The position numbers were made by a program, and so were the translations under genes. Positions 1 through 7,927 of a stretch of 9,328 bases of DNA are shown here, in pieces. The stretch's first letter is position 1. Each line of letters starts with the position of its first letter. The notes below the pieces were generated by a model that was not told the origin of the DNA, searched no databases, and saw only the letters and a program-made list of their open reading frames with translations. This DNA comes from an uncultured Verrucomicrobium sp. (GTDB taxonomy: Bacteria; Verrucomicrobiota; Verrucomicrobiia; Methylacidiphilales; GAS474): assembly GCA_903889845.1 (NCBI GenBank), contig CAISZB010000569.1:1-9328 (forward strand), in the 5' to 3' direction.

Positions 1-377
1 ACGCCGTAGCCGAGGTAGACGAGCGGCAGCAGGTGGACCGACACGCCGAGGGCCGCGACGAGGAAGCCGCCGCAGAAGCAGCAGGCCGCCGCGAACATCG
101 CCTTGCGCGGGCCGCTCCGCTCCACCCACTTCCCGAAGAGCGCCGCCGAGAGGCCGAGGAAGAAGATCGCGATGGAGAAGATCACGGCCAGCTGCGACTG
201 GGTCCAGTCCCCCGCAGCCGGGGCGGTGACGCCGAGGAGCTTCGTCATCGGCAGCTTGAAGACGCTGAAGCCGTAAACCTGGCCGATGCAGAGGTGGATC
301 GCCAGGGCGGCGGGCGGCACCAGCCACCGGTTGTAACCGGGCTTGGCGACCGCGTGTTGGTAGTCGAGGAATTTCAT
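1..377 (-). CDS. OFA-family MFS transporter (oxalate/formate antiporter-like), N-terminal 125 residues
   Basis: Only the N-terminal part is present; the frame stays open to the window edge at position 1. The start ATG (377-375) gives MKFLDYQ, and the recognisable OFA-type segment NRWLVPPAALAIHLCIGQVY follows at residues 17-36. Membrane segments are visible at about residues 18-40, 63-82 and 94-114, with a fourth starting near 116. The loop after the second segment (GKWVERSGPRK, residues 82-92) matches MFS motif A, which lies between TM2 and TM3 in this superfamily. OFA transporters are inner-membrane carriers of about 400-430 residues; characterised members exchange oxalate and formate, but many have unknown substrates. 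It sits 46 bp downstream of the formate-dehydrogenase-like gene on the same strand, so transport of a small carboxylate linked to that enzyme is a reasonable inference. No Shine-Dalgarno sequence precedes the start; the leader is C-rich on the coding strand. Family confidence is good, substrate confidence low. Confidence 0.82.
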   Translation of the reverse strand, partial: MKFLDYQHAVAKPGYNRWLVPPAALAIHLCIGQVYGFSVFKLPMTKLLGVTAPAAGDWTQSQLAVIFSIAIFFLGLSAALFGKWVERSGPRKAMFAAACCFCGGFLVAALGVSVHLLPLVYLGYG

Positions 378-423
378 GGGGATGGAGGGTCTGGGGGTTG
401 GCGGGGGTTGCTGGGGGGCGGGG
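378..423. other. G-rich intergenic spacer with G-quadruplex motif
   Basis: The 46 bp between the oxidoreductase stop and the transporter start carry six runs of three or more G on the plus strand (378-381, 387-389, 393-397, 403-407, 413-418 and 420-423). The four runs from 387 to 418 are separated by loops of 3, 5 and 5 nt, which fits the classic G-quadruplex pattern. Part of it is a direct repeat of GGGGGTTG at 393-400 and 403-410. The operon is transcribed on the minus strand, so the G-rich strand is the template and the mRNA leader of the transporter is C-rich. A role in polymerase pausing or differential expression is inference only. Confidence 0.5.
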
Positions 424-2811
<2,388 letters not shown>

Positions 2812-2826
2812 GCTTTGGGAAGAGGG

Positions 2827-3714
2827 TCAGGAAAGGGCGGCGACGAGGGGGGAGGCGGCGCTCACGGCGATCCGCTCGCCGCCCGCGTAGATATTGAAAC
2901 CGTTCGCCTTCGTGAAGCCGACGAGGGTCGCGCCGTAGCGCCGCGCGACCTCGACCGCCAGGCTCGACGGCGCGCCGACCGCCGCCAGCATCGGGATGCC
3001 GGAGGCGACGGCCTTCTGCATCAGCTCGAAGCTCGCCCGTCCGCTCACCGCCAGGATCGAGCCGGGCAGCGGCCACGCCCCGGCCAGGAAGCAGGCCCCG
3101 ATCACCTTGTCGACCGCGTTGTGGCGGCCCACATCCTCCCGGACGACGAGCGGCGCGCCCCCGGCGTCGAAGAGCCCGGCGGCATGGAGCCCGCCCGTCC
3201 GCTCGAAGACCTCCTGGGCCTCGCGCAGCCGCCGGGGCAGGTCGGCCACGCGCGCCGCGTCGATCCGGGCATCGGGATCGGCCTGCGGCAGCGGGGCGAA
3301 GGCGTCCATCGAAAGGCCCTGGAGGGAAGCCTTCCCGCACAGGCCGCAGCTCGACGTCGCGTCGAAGTTCCGCCGCAGCCGCTCCAGGTCGAAGGCGCAT
3401 CCGGCGCGGAGTACCACGCGGATCTGGACGCCCGGACGGGGGACCCGCGTCTCGACCTTCAGCACGTCGGAGAGCGAGCGGACGATCCCCTCGCCGATGA
3501 GGAAGCCGACGGCCAGCTCGGGATCGTGGCCCGGCGTCCGCATCGTGATCGCGGCGGTCGCGACGACGGCCGTCGGCTCCGGACGGGCCACCTGGATTTC
3601 GAGCGGCTCCTCCACGGCCACCTGGTCAATGCGGTGCTCGATACCCCGATCCTCCGGCAGGGGACCCGTGTAAACCCGCTCGATCCGCTGCGGCAAAAAG
3701 CGGCATTCGCTCAT
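2827..3714 (-). CDS. fdhD: FdhD, sulfur carrier/sulfurtransferase for formate dehydrogenase maturation
   Basis: FdhD receives sulfur from a cysteine desulfurase (IscS in E. coli) and transfers it to the Mo-bis-MGD cofactor before insertion into FdhF-type enzymes; it acts in the cytoplasm. With the start at 3714 (MSECRFLPQ) the protein has 295 residues, close to the usual 260-300. The conserved CxxC sulfur-relay motif is SSCGLCGK, with Cys123 and Cys126. The downstream signature VREDVGRHNAVDKVIG (residues 191-206) and the GFTKANGFNIY region near the C-terminus are also typical. The frame is open upstream to another ATG at 3780, but that would add a Cys-rich 22-residue extension unlike known FdhD and would run through promoter-like DNA, so I reject it. 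GAGGGG lies directly against the ATG, too close to be a good ribosome site, and the nearby -10 would make the transcript nearly leaderless. It is first in the apparent operon with its client enzyme. Confidence 0.94.
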   Translation of the reverse strand: MSECRFLPQRIERVYTGPLPEDRGIEHRIDQVAVEEPLEIQVARPEPTAVVATAAITMRTPGHDPELAVGFLIGEGIVRSLSDVLKVETRVPRPGVQIRVVLRAGCAFDLERLRRNFDATSSCGLCGKASLQGLSMDAFAPLPQADPDARIDAARVADLPRRLREAQEVFERTGGLHAAGLFDAGGAPLVVREDVGRHNAVDKVIGACFLAGAWPLPGSILAVSGRASFELMQKAVASGIPMLAAVGAPSSLAVEVARRYGATLVGFTKANGFNIYAGGERIAVSAASPLVAALS

Positions 3715-3720
3715 CCCCTC

Positions 3721-3748
3721 ACTATAAACGCAAATCAAACAATCGCAA
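3721..3748 (-). promoter_or_regulatory. Candidate promoter for the fdhD operon
   Basis: On the minus strand a TATAGT hexamer (3726-3721) is preceded, with a 16-bp spacer, by TTGCGA (3748-3743), a four-of-six match to the sigma-70 -35 consensus. The expected transcription start falls at or just before the A of the fdhD ATG at 3714, implying a leaderless or nearly leaderless mRNA. The region is markedly AT-rich compared with the surrounding GC-rich DNA. The consensus used is that of E. coli, so recognition in this organism is an assumption. Confidence 0.45.
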
Positions 3749-3751
3749 TTG

Positions 3752-3779
3752 AAGCGCAAGAAAGCGCAGAAAAAGCGCA
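3752..3779. repeat. Three AAGCGCA direct repeats spaced by about one helical turn
   Basis: AAGCGCA occurs at 3752-3758, 3762-3768 and 3773-3779, with start-to-start distances of 10 and 11 bp, so all copies face the same side of the helix. Two poorer relatives continue toward fdhD: AATCGCA at 3741 and AAACGCA at 3726. The three perfect copies lie just upstream of the proposed fdhD -35, the usual place for activator sites. They also lie upstream of the divergent flavin-reductase promoter. Operator function is inferred; the A-rich phasing could instead simply bend DNA. Confidence 0.5.
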
Positions 3780-3792
3780 CCCTTTGGCTTCG

Positions 3793-3821
3793 TTTGCTCT
3801 TGATTAAAAAGAGGTTACAAT
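3793..3821 (+). promoter_or_regulatory. Candidate promoter for the flavin reductase-like gene
   Basis: TACAAT (3816-3821) is a good -10 match. Upstream is TTTGCT (3793-3798) at 17 bp, or TTGCTC at 16 bp, both weak -35 matches. Transcription would begin around 3828, only about 8 nt before the ATG at 3836, leaving no room for a normal ribosome-binding site. AAAGAGG at 3808-3814 looks like a Shine-Dalgarno sequence but is 21 nt from the start codon and would lie inside the promoter spacer. Confidence 0.4.
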
Positions 3822-3835
3822 ACTTTCACTCTGCC

Positions 3836-4501
3836 ATGCACTTCGACCCTGCCGACACCGCGCATCCCCATCTTGCCTACAACCTGCTGATCGGGCTGGT
3901 CGCCCCCCGCCCCATCGCCTGGATCACCAGCCACAACCTGGAGGGCCGCGTCAACGCCGCCCCCTTCAGCGCCTTCAACTACGTGGGGACGGAGCCGCCG
4001 CTTGTCGCCGTCGGCGTCGGGAACAGGCCCGGCTCCGGCCCGGGCGTGGTGGGGAAGGACACGGCCCGGAACATCCGCGACACGCGGGAATTCGTCATCA
4101 ACGTCGTCGACGAGACCTTGGCCGAGGCGATGAACCTCTGCGCGATCGACTTCCCGCCCGACGTGAACGAGCTCGACATCGCGGGCCTCGCCACCGTCCC
4201 CTCGACGAAGGTCGCCGTCCCCCGGATCGCCGGGGCCCCGGCGGCGCTCGAATGCCGGGAGGTCACCACGATGGAGATCGGGCGCTCCCGGATCATCCTC
4301 GGGGAAGTCGTCTCCTTCTACGTGAAGGACGAGTTCGTCGACCCCGCCGGTCCCTACGTCCTCGCGGAGAAGCTCCACGCCATCGGCCGGATGAACGGGC
4401 GCGGCTCCTACGTCCGGACCCGCGGGGCGTTCTTCTCCATCCCCCGTTTGACGCGGGAGGAATGGGAGAAGGGGCGGGGGAAGGCGAAGGGGAAAGCGTA
4501 G
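3836..4501 (+). CDS. Flavin reductase-domain protein (FMN-binding split-barrel family)
   Basis: A 221-residue protein of the flavin reductase-like FMN-binding family (PF01613 type, about 200 residues). Typical features are the N-terminal YNLLIGLVAPRPIAWITS stretch (residues 15-32), NAAPFSAFN (40-48), KDTARNI (74-80) and GRMNGRGSYVRT near 184-195, all segments usually placed around the flavin in this fold. Members reduce flavins with NAD(P)H or serve as FMN-containing oxidoreductases; the partner and substrate here cannot be read from sequence. The first in-frame ATG is at 3749, but the extra 29 residues are Lys/Arg-rich, lie over promoter-like DNA and do not resemble the family, whereas MHFDPAD at 3836 does. 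The C-terminus ends in a short Lys/Gly-rich tail (GRGKAKGKA). It is divergent from fdhD and shares its control region, and converges on ppk1. Confidence 0.88.
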   Translation: MHFDPADTAHPHLAYNLLIGLVAPRPIAWITSHNLEGRVNAAPFSAFNYVGTEPPLVAVGVGNRPGSGPGVVGKDTARNIRDTREFVINVVDETLAEAMNLCAIDFPPDVNELDIAGLATVPSTKVAVPRIAGAPAALECREVTTMEIGRSRIILGEVVSFYVKDEFVDPAGPYVLAEKLHAIGRMNGRGSYVRTRGAFFSIPRLTREEWEKGRGKAKGKA

Positions 4502-4506
4502 AGCGC

Positions 4507-4556
4507 GGCCTCCCCTTCGGGATGGGCGGGAGCCCATCCCGAAGGGCAGCAAGGCC
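4507..4556. terminator. Bidirectional hairpin terminator between convergent genes
   Basis: A perfect 15-bp inverted repeat, CCCTTCGGGATGGGC (4513-4527) and its complement (4532-4546), encloses a 4-nt loop. An outer GGCCT/AGGCC pair (4507-4511 and 4552-4556) can extend it. It fills the 56 bp between the stop codons of the flavin reductase-like gene and ppk1, so it can serve both. No T-run follows on either strand, so it is not a textbook intrinsic terminator; it may protect 3' ends or belong to a dispersed hairpin family. Confidence 0.65.
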
Positions 4557-4557
4557 C

Positions 4558-6903
4558 CTATCCCCTCTTTCGCTTCGCCACCCCCTTCGCCCGGATCGTG
4601 ACCTGCTTCGGCTTCAGCTTGGCAGGGGCGGGCTTGGCGGTTTTGGAGGGCTGGGAAGCCACCTTCGCCGGAGCCGGCTTCTTCTTCCCCCCCAAGCCCG
4701 TCGGCGGCAGGGCGGGAATAATCCGGATCCCCTCCTCCTTGGCCTCCTGATGCGCCTTCTGTTGGCGGCGGGCCAGCTCGCGGAAGGTGAGCTGGGCCTG
4801 GGTCGCCTTCTTGCCCGGCTCCGGCTCGCGGCGGCGGTGGGTGCCGTCGGGGAGGAGTTCGCGGGACTTCACGCAATCGGCCAGATAGGCGGGCAGGATC
4901 TCGTTCTCGATCCGGCGCGCGATCACGGGGTCGAGGACGGGGAAGACGACCTCGATCCGGCGGCGCAGGTTGCGCGGCATCCAGTCGGCGCTGCCCAGGT
5001 AGATCTGCGGCTTCCCGGCGTTGCCGTTGGCGAAGTAGAAGATGCGGCTGTGTTCCAGGAAGCGCCCGATGACGCTGAAGACGCGGATGTTCTCGCTCAC
5101 CCCGGGGATGCCGGGACGCAGGCAGCAGATGCCGCGGACGATGAGGTCGATCTGGACCCCGGCGGTCGAGGCCTCGTAGAGGAGCCGGATCAACTCATCA
5201 TCGACCAGGGAATTCATCTTCGCGATGATCCGCGCCGGTTTCCCGGCGCGGGCCGCCTCGATCTCCCGGTGGACGCGGTCCTTCAGCCCCAGCAGGAGGG
5301 AGAAGGGGGCGACGAGGAGGTGGTTGATCCCGTCGAAACGGCAGAGGCCGGTGAGGACGTTGAAGAGCGTCGCCACCTCCCGCGTCAGCTCGGGCCGGGC
5401 GGTGAAGAGGCTGAGGTCGGTGTAGAACTTCGCCGTGATGGGGTGATAGTTCCCGGTGCCCAGGTGGGTGTAGAAGCGAATGCGGTCCTCGTCCCGGCGG
5501 ACGACGTGGAGGAGCTTGCAATGGGTCTTCAGTCCGACGAGGCCGTAGACCACGTGGACGCCGGCTTCTTCGAGTTGCCGCGCCCAGTTGATGTTGTTCG
5601 CCTCGTCGAAGCGGGCCTTCAACTCGACGAGGACCGTCACCTGCTTCCCGTTCTCCGACGCGCGGATGAGGGCGGCGACGATGGGGGAGTTCCCGCTCGT
5701 CCGGTAGAGGGTCATCTTGATCGCCAGGACGCGGGGATCGACGGCGGCCGACTCGACGAAATCGACGACGGGGGCGAAGCTCTCGTAGGGATGGTGAAGG
5801 AGGATGTCCCGGCGGCGGATCTGGTCGAAGAGGCTCGTCTCCGGCACGATTTCGCTCGAGGGGAGCGGCGTCCACGGGCGGTCCCGCAGGTGGGCGAATT
5901 CCTCCAGGCCCCGGAGCGGGATAAGGTGGAGGAAGTTGATCGGCCCGGCGTGGCGGTACAGATCCTCGGGACCGAGGTGGAGCGACTCCAGGAGGAAGGT
6001 CTCGATCTCCGGCTTGCAGTCGTCGCGGACTTCCAGGCGGACGGCGTTCCCCTTGTTCCGCTTCCGCAATTCCTCCTCGATGGTGTGGAGGAGGTTCTCC
6101 GCTTCTTCGTCGTCGATGTAGAGGTCGCTGTTGCGGGTGATCCGGAAGGGGCAGACCGACCCGACTTCGTCGCCGGGGAAGAGCTCCGCGACGAAGTAGG
6201 CGATGAGGGAGCCCAGGAGGATGAAGCGGCGGTCCTTTCCGTTGCGCGGCAGCTCGATGAGGCGGTCGAGGGTGCGCGGCAGCTGGACGATGGCGTGCGA
6301 CTCCCGCCCGCCGTCGTGTCGGCGGCGGAGGGTGACGATCAGGTTGTGGCTCTTGTTGAGGAGGTGGGGGAAGGGATGGCTCGAATCGACAGCGAGCGGC
6401 GTGAGGACGGGGAGGACCTCCTCCCGGAAGTAGTGCCGGGCCCAATCGCGGTCCTTCGGCGGCAGGGAGGCGATGTGGGGCAGATGGATGCCCGCCTTCT
6501 CCAGCCCGGGGTGGAGTTCGTCGTTCCACAGCCGGGACTGGTCGGCGACGAGGCGGAGGGTCCGCTCCCGGATCGCCGCGAAGGCGGCCCGGGGCGTCGC
6601 CCCGTCGACCGTCTCGTCGACGGAGCCGCTCTCGATCTGCTGCTTGATCCCCGCGACGCGGACCTCGAAGAACTCGTCGAGGTTCGAGCTGACGATGCAG
6701 AGGAAGAAAAGGCGCTCCAGCAGGGGTTGCGAGGGGTCCTGCGCCTCCTCCAGGACGCGCTGATTGAACTCAAGCCAGCTCAATTCGCGGTTGCTGAAAT
6801 ACTCGGGCCGGTTGAACGACGTAGGGCGGGGGGAGGGACTCACAGGGCCGCCATTGTGCCGCATGCCAAGGTCCGGCGACAACGTCCGAATTGTAACGGA
6901 CAT
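4558..6903 (-). CDS. ppk1: Polyphosphate kinase 1 with basic C-terminal extension
   Basis: Ppk1 reversibly polymerises the gamma-phosphate of ATP into inorganic polyphosphate, typically at the membrane or in granules. The N-terminal signature FSNRELSWLEFNQRVLEEA is present. The autophosphorylated histidine lies in GLKTHCKLL (His461 from this start) and the second active-site histidine in YTHLGTGNYH (His480). FLEHSRIFYFANG and GSADWMPRNLRRRIEV in the C-terminal phospholipase-D-like domain are also typical. From ATG 6903 the length is 781 residues, longer than the usual 690-740 because of a roughly 50-residue Lys/Pro/Ala-rich tail. The frame is open back to 7113, but that part is antisense to the neighbouring exported-protein gene and unlike Ppk. 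A second plausible start is ATG 6864 (768 residues); codons between the two starts are relatively AT-ending, and a Pho-box-like repeat overlaps 6903, so the later start may be right. Neither has a Shine-Dalgarno sequence. Confidence 0.95.
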   Translation of the reverse strand: MSVTIRTLSPDLGMRHNGGPVSPSPRPTSFNRPEYFSNRELSWLEFNQRVLEEAQDPSQPLLERLFFLCIVSSNLDEFFEVRVAGIKQQIESGSVDETVDGATPRAAFAAIRERTLRLVADQSRLWNDELHPGLEKAGIHLPHIASLPPKDRDWARHYFREEVLPVLTPLAVDSSHPFPHLLNKSHNLIVTLRRRHDGGRESHAIVQLPRTLDRLIELPRNGKDRRFILLGSLIAYFVAELFPGDEVGSVCPFRITRNSDLYIDDEEAENLLHTIEEELRKRNKGNAVRLEVRDDCKPEIETFLLESLHLGPEDLYRHAGPINFLHLIPLRGLEEFAHLRDRPWTPLPSSEIVPETSLFDQIRRRDILLHHPYESFAPVVDFVESAAVDPRVLAIKMTLYRTSGNSPIVAALIRASENGKQVTVLVELKARFDEANNINWARQLEEAGVHVVYGLVGLKTHCKLLHVVRRDEDRIRFYTHLGTGNYHPITAKFYTDLSLFTARPELTREVATLFNVLTGLCRFDGINHLLVAPFSLLLGLKDRVHREIEAARAGKPARIIAKMNSLVDDELIRLLYEASTAGVQIDLIVRGICCLRPGIPGVSENIRVFSVIGRFLEHSRIFYFANGNAGKPQIYLGSADWMPRNLRRRIEVVFPVLDPVIARRIENEILPAYLADCVKSRELLPDGTHRRREPEPGKKATQAQLTFRELARRQQKAHQEAKEEGIRIIPALPPTGLGGKKKPAPAKVASQPSKTAKPAPAKLKPKQVTIRAKGVAKRKRG

Positions 6904-6910
6904 GTGACAA
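6893..6910 (-). promoter_or_regulatory. Pho-box-like direct repeat upstream of ppk1
   Basis: On the minus strand two 7-mers, TTGTCAC and CCGTTAC, are separated by 4 nt (ATGT), the architecture of a PhoB box (CTGTCAT, 4 nt, CTGTCAC). They match the consensus at 6 and 5 of 7 positions. A weaker third copy, CTGGACT, lies 11 bp further upstream in register. ppk is PhoB-controlled in several proteobacteria. Against it, no good -10 lies at the expected distance downstream, TACAAT (6895-6890) overlaps the second half-site, and the site covers the ATG at 6903. Confidence 0.25.
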
Positions 6911-6964
6911 AAAGAGTCCAGGATTATCTTTCCCGCTGCCCTGGTCTGGCTCAAAATTCCCCCC

Positions 6965-7489
6965 ATGAGCCGTTTCGTGAGTCGCTTCGTTCTTGCCCTG
7001 TTCCTGGCCTCCTCCTTCCTTGCCTTCGTGCCCCGGGCCCACGCCGTCGCCTTCCGGATCAAGAGCCCCGACGAGAACACGATCGCCGTCGGCACGGAGA
7101 TCACCGACCGCAACCTCCGCTACGACCCGAAGCGGAAGGAGCTGACCGCCATCCTCAACACTGCCAATACCCGCTATGCCGGGAACGGGCAGTCGGCCAC
7201 CTCCGAGGACCTCTACTTCGCCTTCCCCGGCGTCACCTTCGAGCCGGCGACGAACATCCTCTCCCTCACCCCCGCCGGGGGCGGCGAGCCGGTCCCTATC
7301 GGGGAATGGAAGAAGGGGAGCCTGGGCGGCCACGTCGTCCTCCTCTACGAGACGACCGTCTTCGTCACGATCCGCGACCGGACCTCGTTGAAACTCGCCC
7401 TCGACTACGACTCCGAACGGACCGCCGAGGGGATGAAGAAGAAGGTCGAGAAGGAAGCCTCCCAGCCGGTCGAAGAGCAGATGAAGTAG
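6965..7489 (+). CDS. Exported protein of unknown function
   Basis: I do not recognise this 174-residue protein. It begins with a clear Sec signal peptide: basic start MSRFVSRF, a hydrophobic core to about residue 22, and an AHA cleavage motif ending at Ala27. The mature part of about 147 residues is soluble-looking, has no cysteine and no lipobox, and is rich in short strand-like segments (for example LYFAFPGVTFEP and HVVLLYETTVFVTI), so a periplasmic beta-rich domain is plausible. The last 20 residues are charged and probably helical. Its codon use (mostly G/C-ending) agrees with real coding. It is divergent from ppk1 with a gap of 61-100 bp depending on the ppk1 start, and convergent with hisI; neither neighbour suggests a role. 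The ATG follows a run of six C with no Shine-Dalgarno sequence. Confidence 0.8.
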   Translation: MSRFVSRFVLALFLASSFLAFVPRAHAVAFRIKSPDENTIAVGTEITDRNLRYDPKRKELTAILNTANTRYAGNGQSATSEDLYFAFPGVTFEPATNILSLTPAGGGEPVPIGEWKKGSLGGHVVLLYETTVFVTIRDRTSLKLALDYDSERTAEGMKKKVEKEASQPVEEQMK

Positions 7490-7504
7490 CGCACTGCGCT
7501 ACTT
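7484..7504. terminator. Hairpin containing both stop codons of convergent genes
   Basis: AAGTAGCGC (7484-7492) and GCGCTACTT (7496-7504) form a perfect 9-bp stem with a 3-nt loop. The plus-strand TAG stop of the exported-protein gene (7487-7489) lies in one arm and the minus-strand TAG stop of hisI (7501-7499) in the other. This is the only non-coding sequence between the two genes, so it probably ends both transcripts. No strong T-run follows on either strand, so efficiency is uncertain. Confidence 0.55.
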
Positions 7505-7915
7505 TGTCGTCGCGGGCCTCAACCCCTCCGCCGTCAGCACGCGATAGAAGCACCCGGGCCGGGCGTTCCCCGCCGCGTCCTTCGTGTGGCAGACGCCGCC
7601 GCGCTTCGGGCGGACGAGGTAGAGGAGGCTGTTCTGCTCGCAGTTCACCCGGACCTCGACGAGTTCGAGGTAATCGCCCGAGGTCGCGCCCTTCACCCAC
7701 AGTTCGTTTCGGGAGGTGCTCCAGAACGTCGCGATCCGCGTCGAAAGGGAGGCCTGCAAGGCCGCCTCATTCACGTAGGCGATGATGAGGACTTCCTTCG
7801 TCTCCGCGTTCTGGACGACGGTGGCGACGACGGCGGCGCCGGAGGCGGCGACTTTCCCGAGCTTCGTGAAGTCGAGCGCCAGCGCCGCTCCCTCTTCGAG
7901 TTCGCGATGATCCAT
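7499..7915 (-). CDS. hisI: Phosphoribosyl-AMP cyclohydrolase (HisI), variant metal site
   Basis: HisI opens the adenine ring of phosphoribosyl-AMP in the third step of histidine biosynthesis, in the cytoplasm. The 138-residue length and the block TFWSTSRNELWVKGATSG (residues 63-80) are clear family hallmarks, as are VCHTK (108-112) and CFYR (122-125). The usual DCDxD magnesium motif reads NCEQN at 91-95: the central Cys92 is kept but the three aspartates are Asn, Glu and Asn. The stretch between the later two zinc-type cysteines (Cys109 and Cys122) is also six residues longer than the usual CHTGxxxC. The N-terminal residue usually Asp (VVQD) is Asn here too (VVQN). There is no fused HisE domain. 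The gene lies 12 nt downstream of hldD and is probably co-transcribed with it; no other his gene is in view. The family call is firm; activity with this metal site is not established from sequence. Confidence 0.88.
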   Translation of the reverse strand: MDHRELEEGAALALDFTKLGKVAASGAAVVATVVQNAETKEVLIIAYVNEAALQASLSTRIATFWSTSRNELWVKGATSGDYLELVEVRVNCEQNSLLYLVRPKRGGVCHTKDAAGNARPGCFYRVLTAEGLRPATTK

Positions 7916-7917
7916 GG

Positions 7918-7924
7918 CCTTCCT
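7918..7924 (-). promoter_or_regulatory. Shine-Dalgarno sequence of hisI
   Basis: AGGAAGG lies just upstream of the hisI ATG on the minus strand, with the AGGA core 5 nt from the start codon. It is the only convincing Shine-Dalgarno sequence I see ahead of any gene here, and it sits in the 12-nt gap between the hldD stop and the hisI start, supporting translation as an internal operon gene. Confidence 0.6.
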
Positions 7925-7927
7925 AGG

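Noticed and set aside
3749..3835. N-terminal extension of the flavin reductase-like protein
   Set aside because: It would be a Lys/Arg-rich stretch overlying the repeats and the -10 box and does not resemble the family. The family-like sequence begins at the ATG at 3836.
6904..7113. N-terminal extension of Ppk1 (70 residues)
   Set aside because: It is antisense to the signal peptide and early codons of the exported-protein gene and lacks Ppk similarity.
4252..7785. A 1177-codon open frame on the plus strand through ppk1 and into hisI
   Set aside because: It crosses the hairpin terminator, is antisense to all of ppk1, and passes out of frame through the exported-protein gene. The composition is that of a GC-rich shadow.
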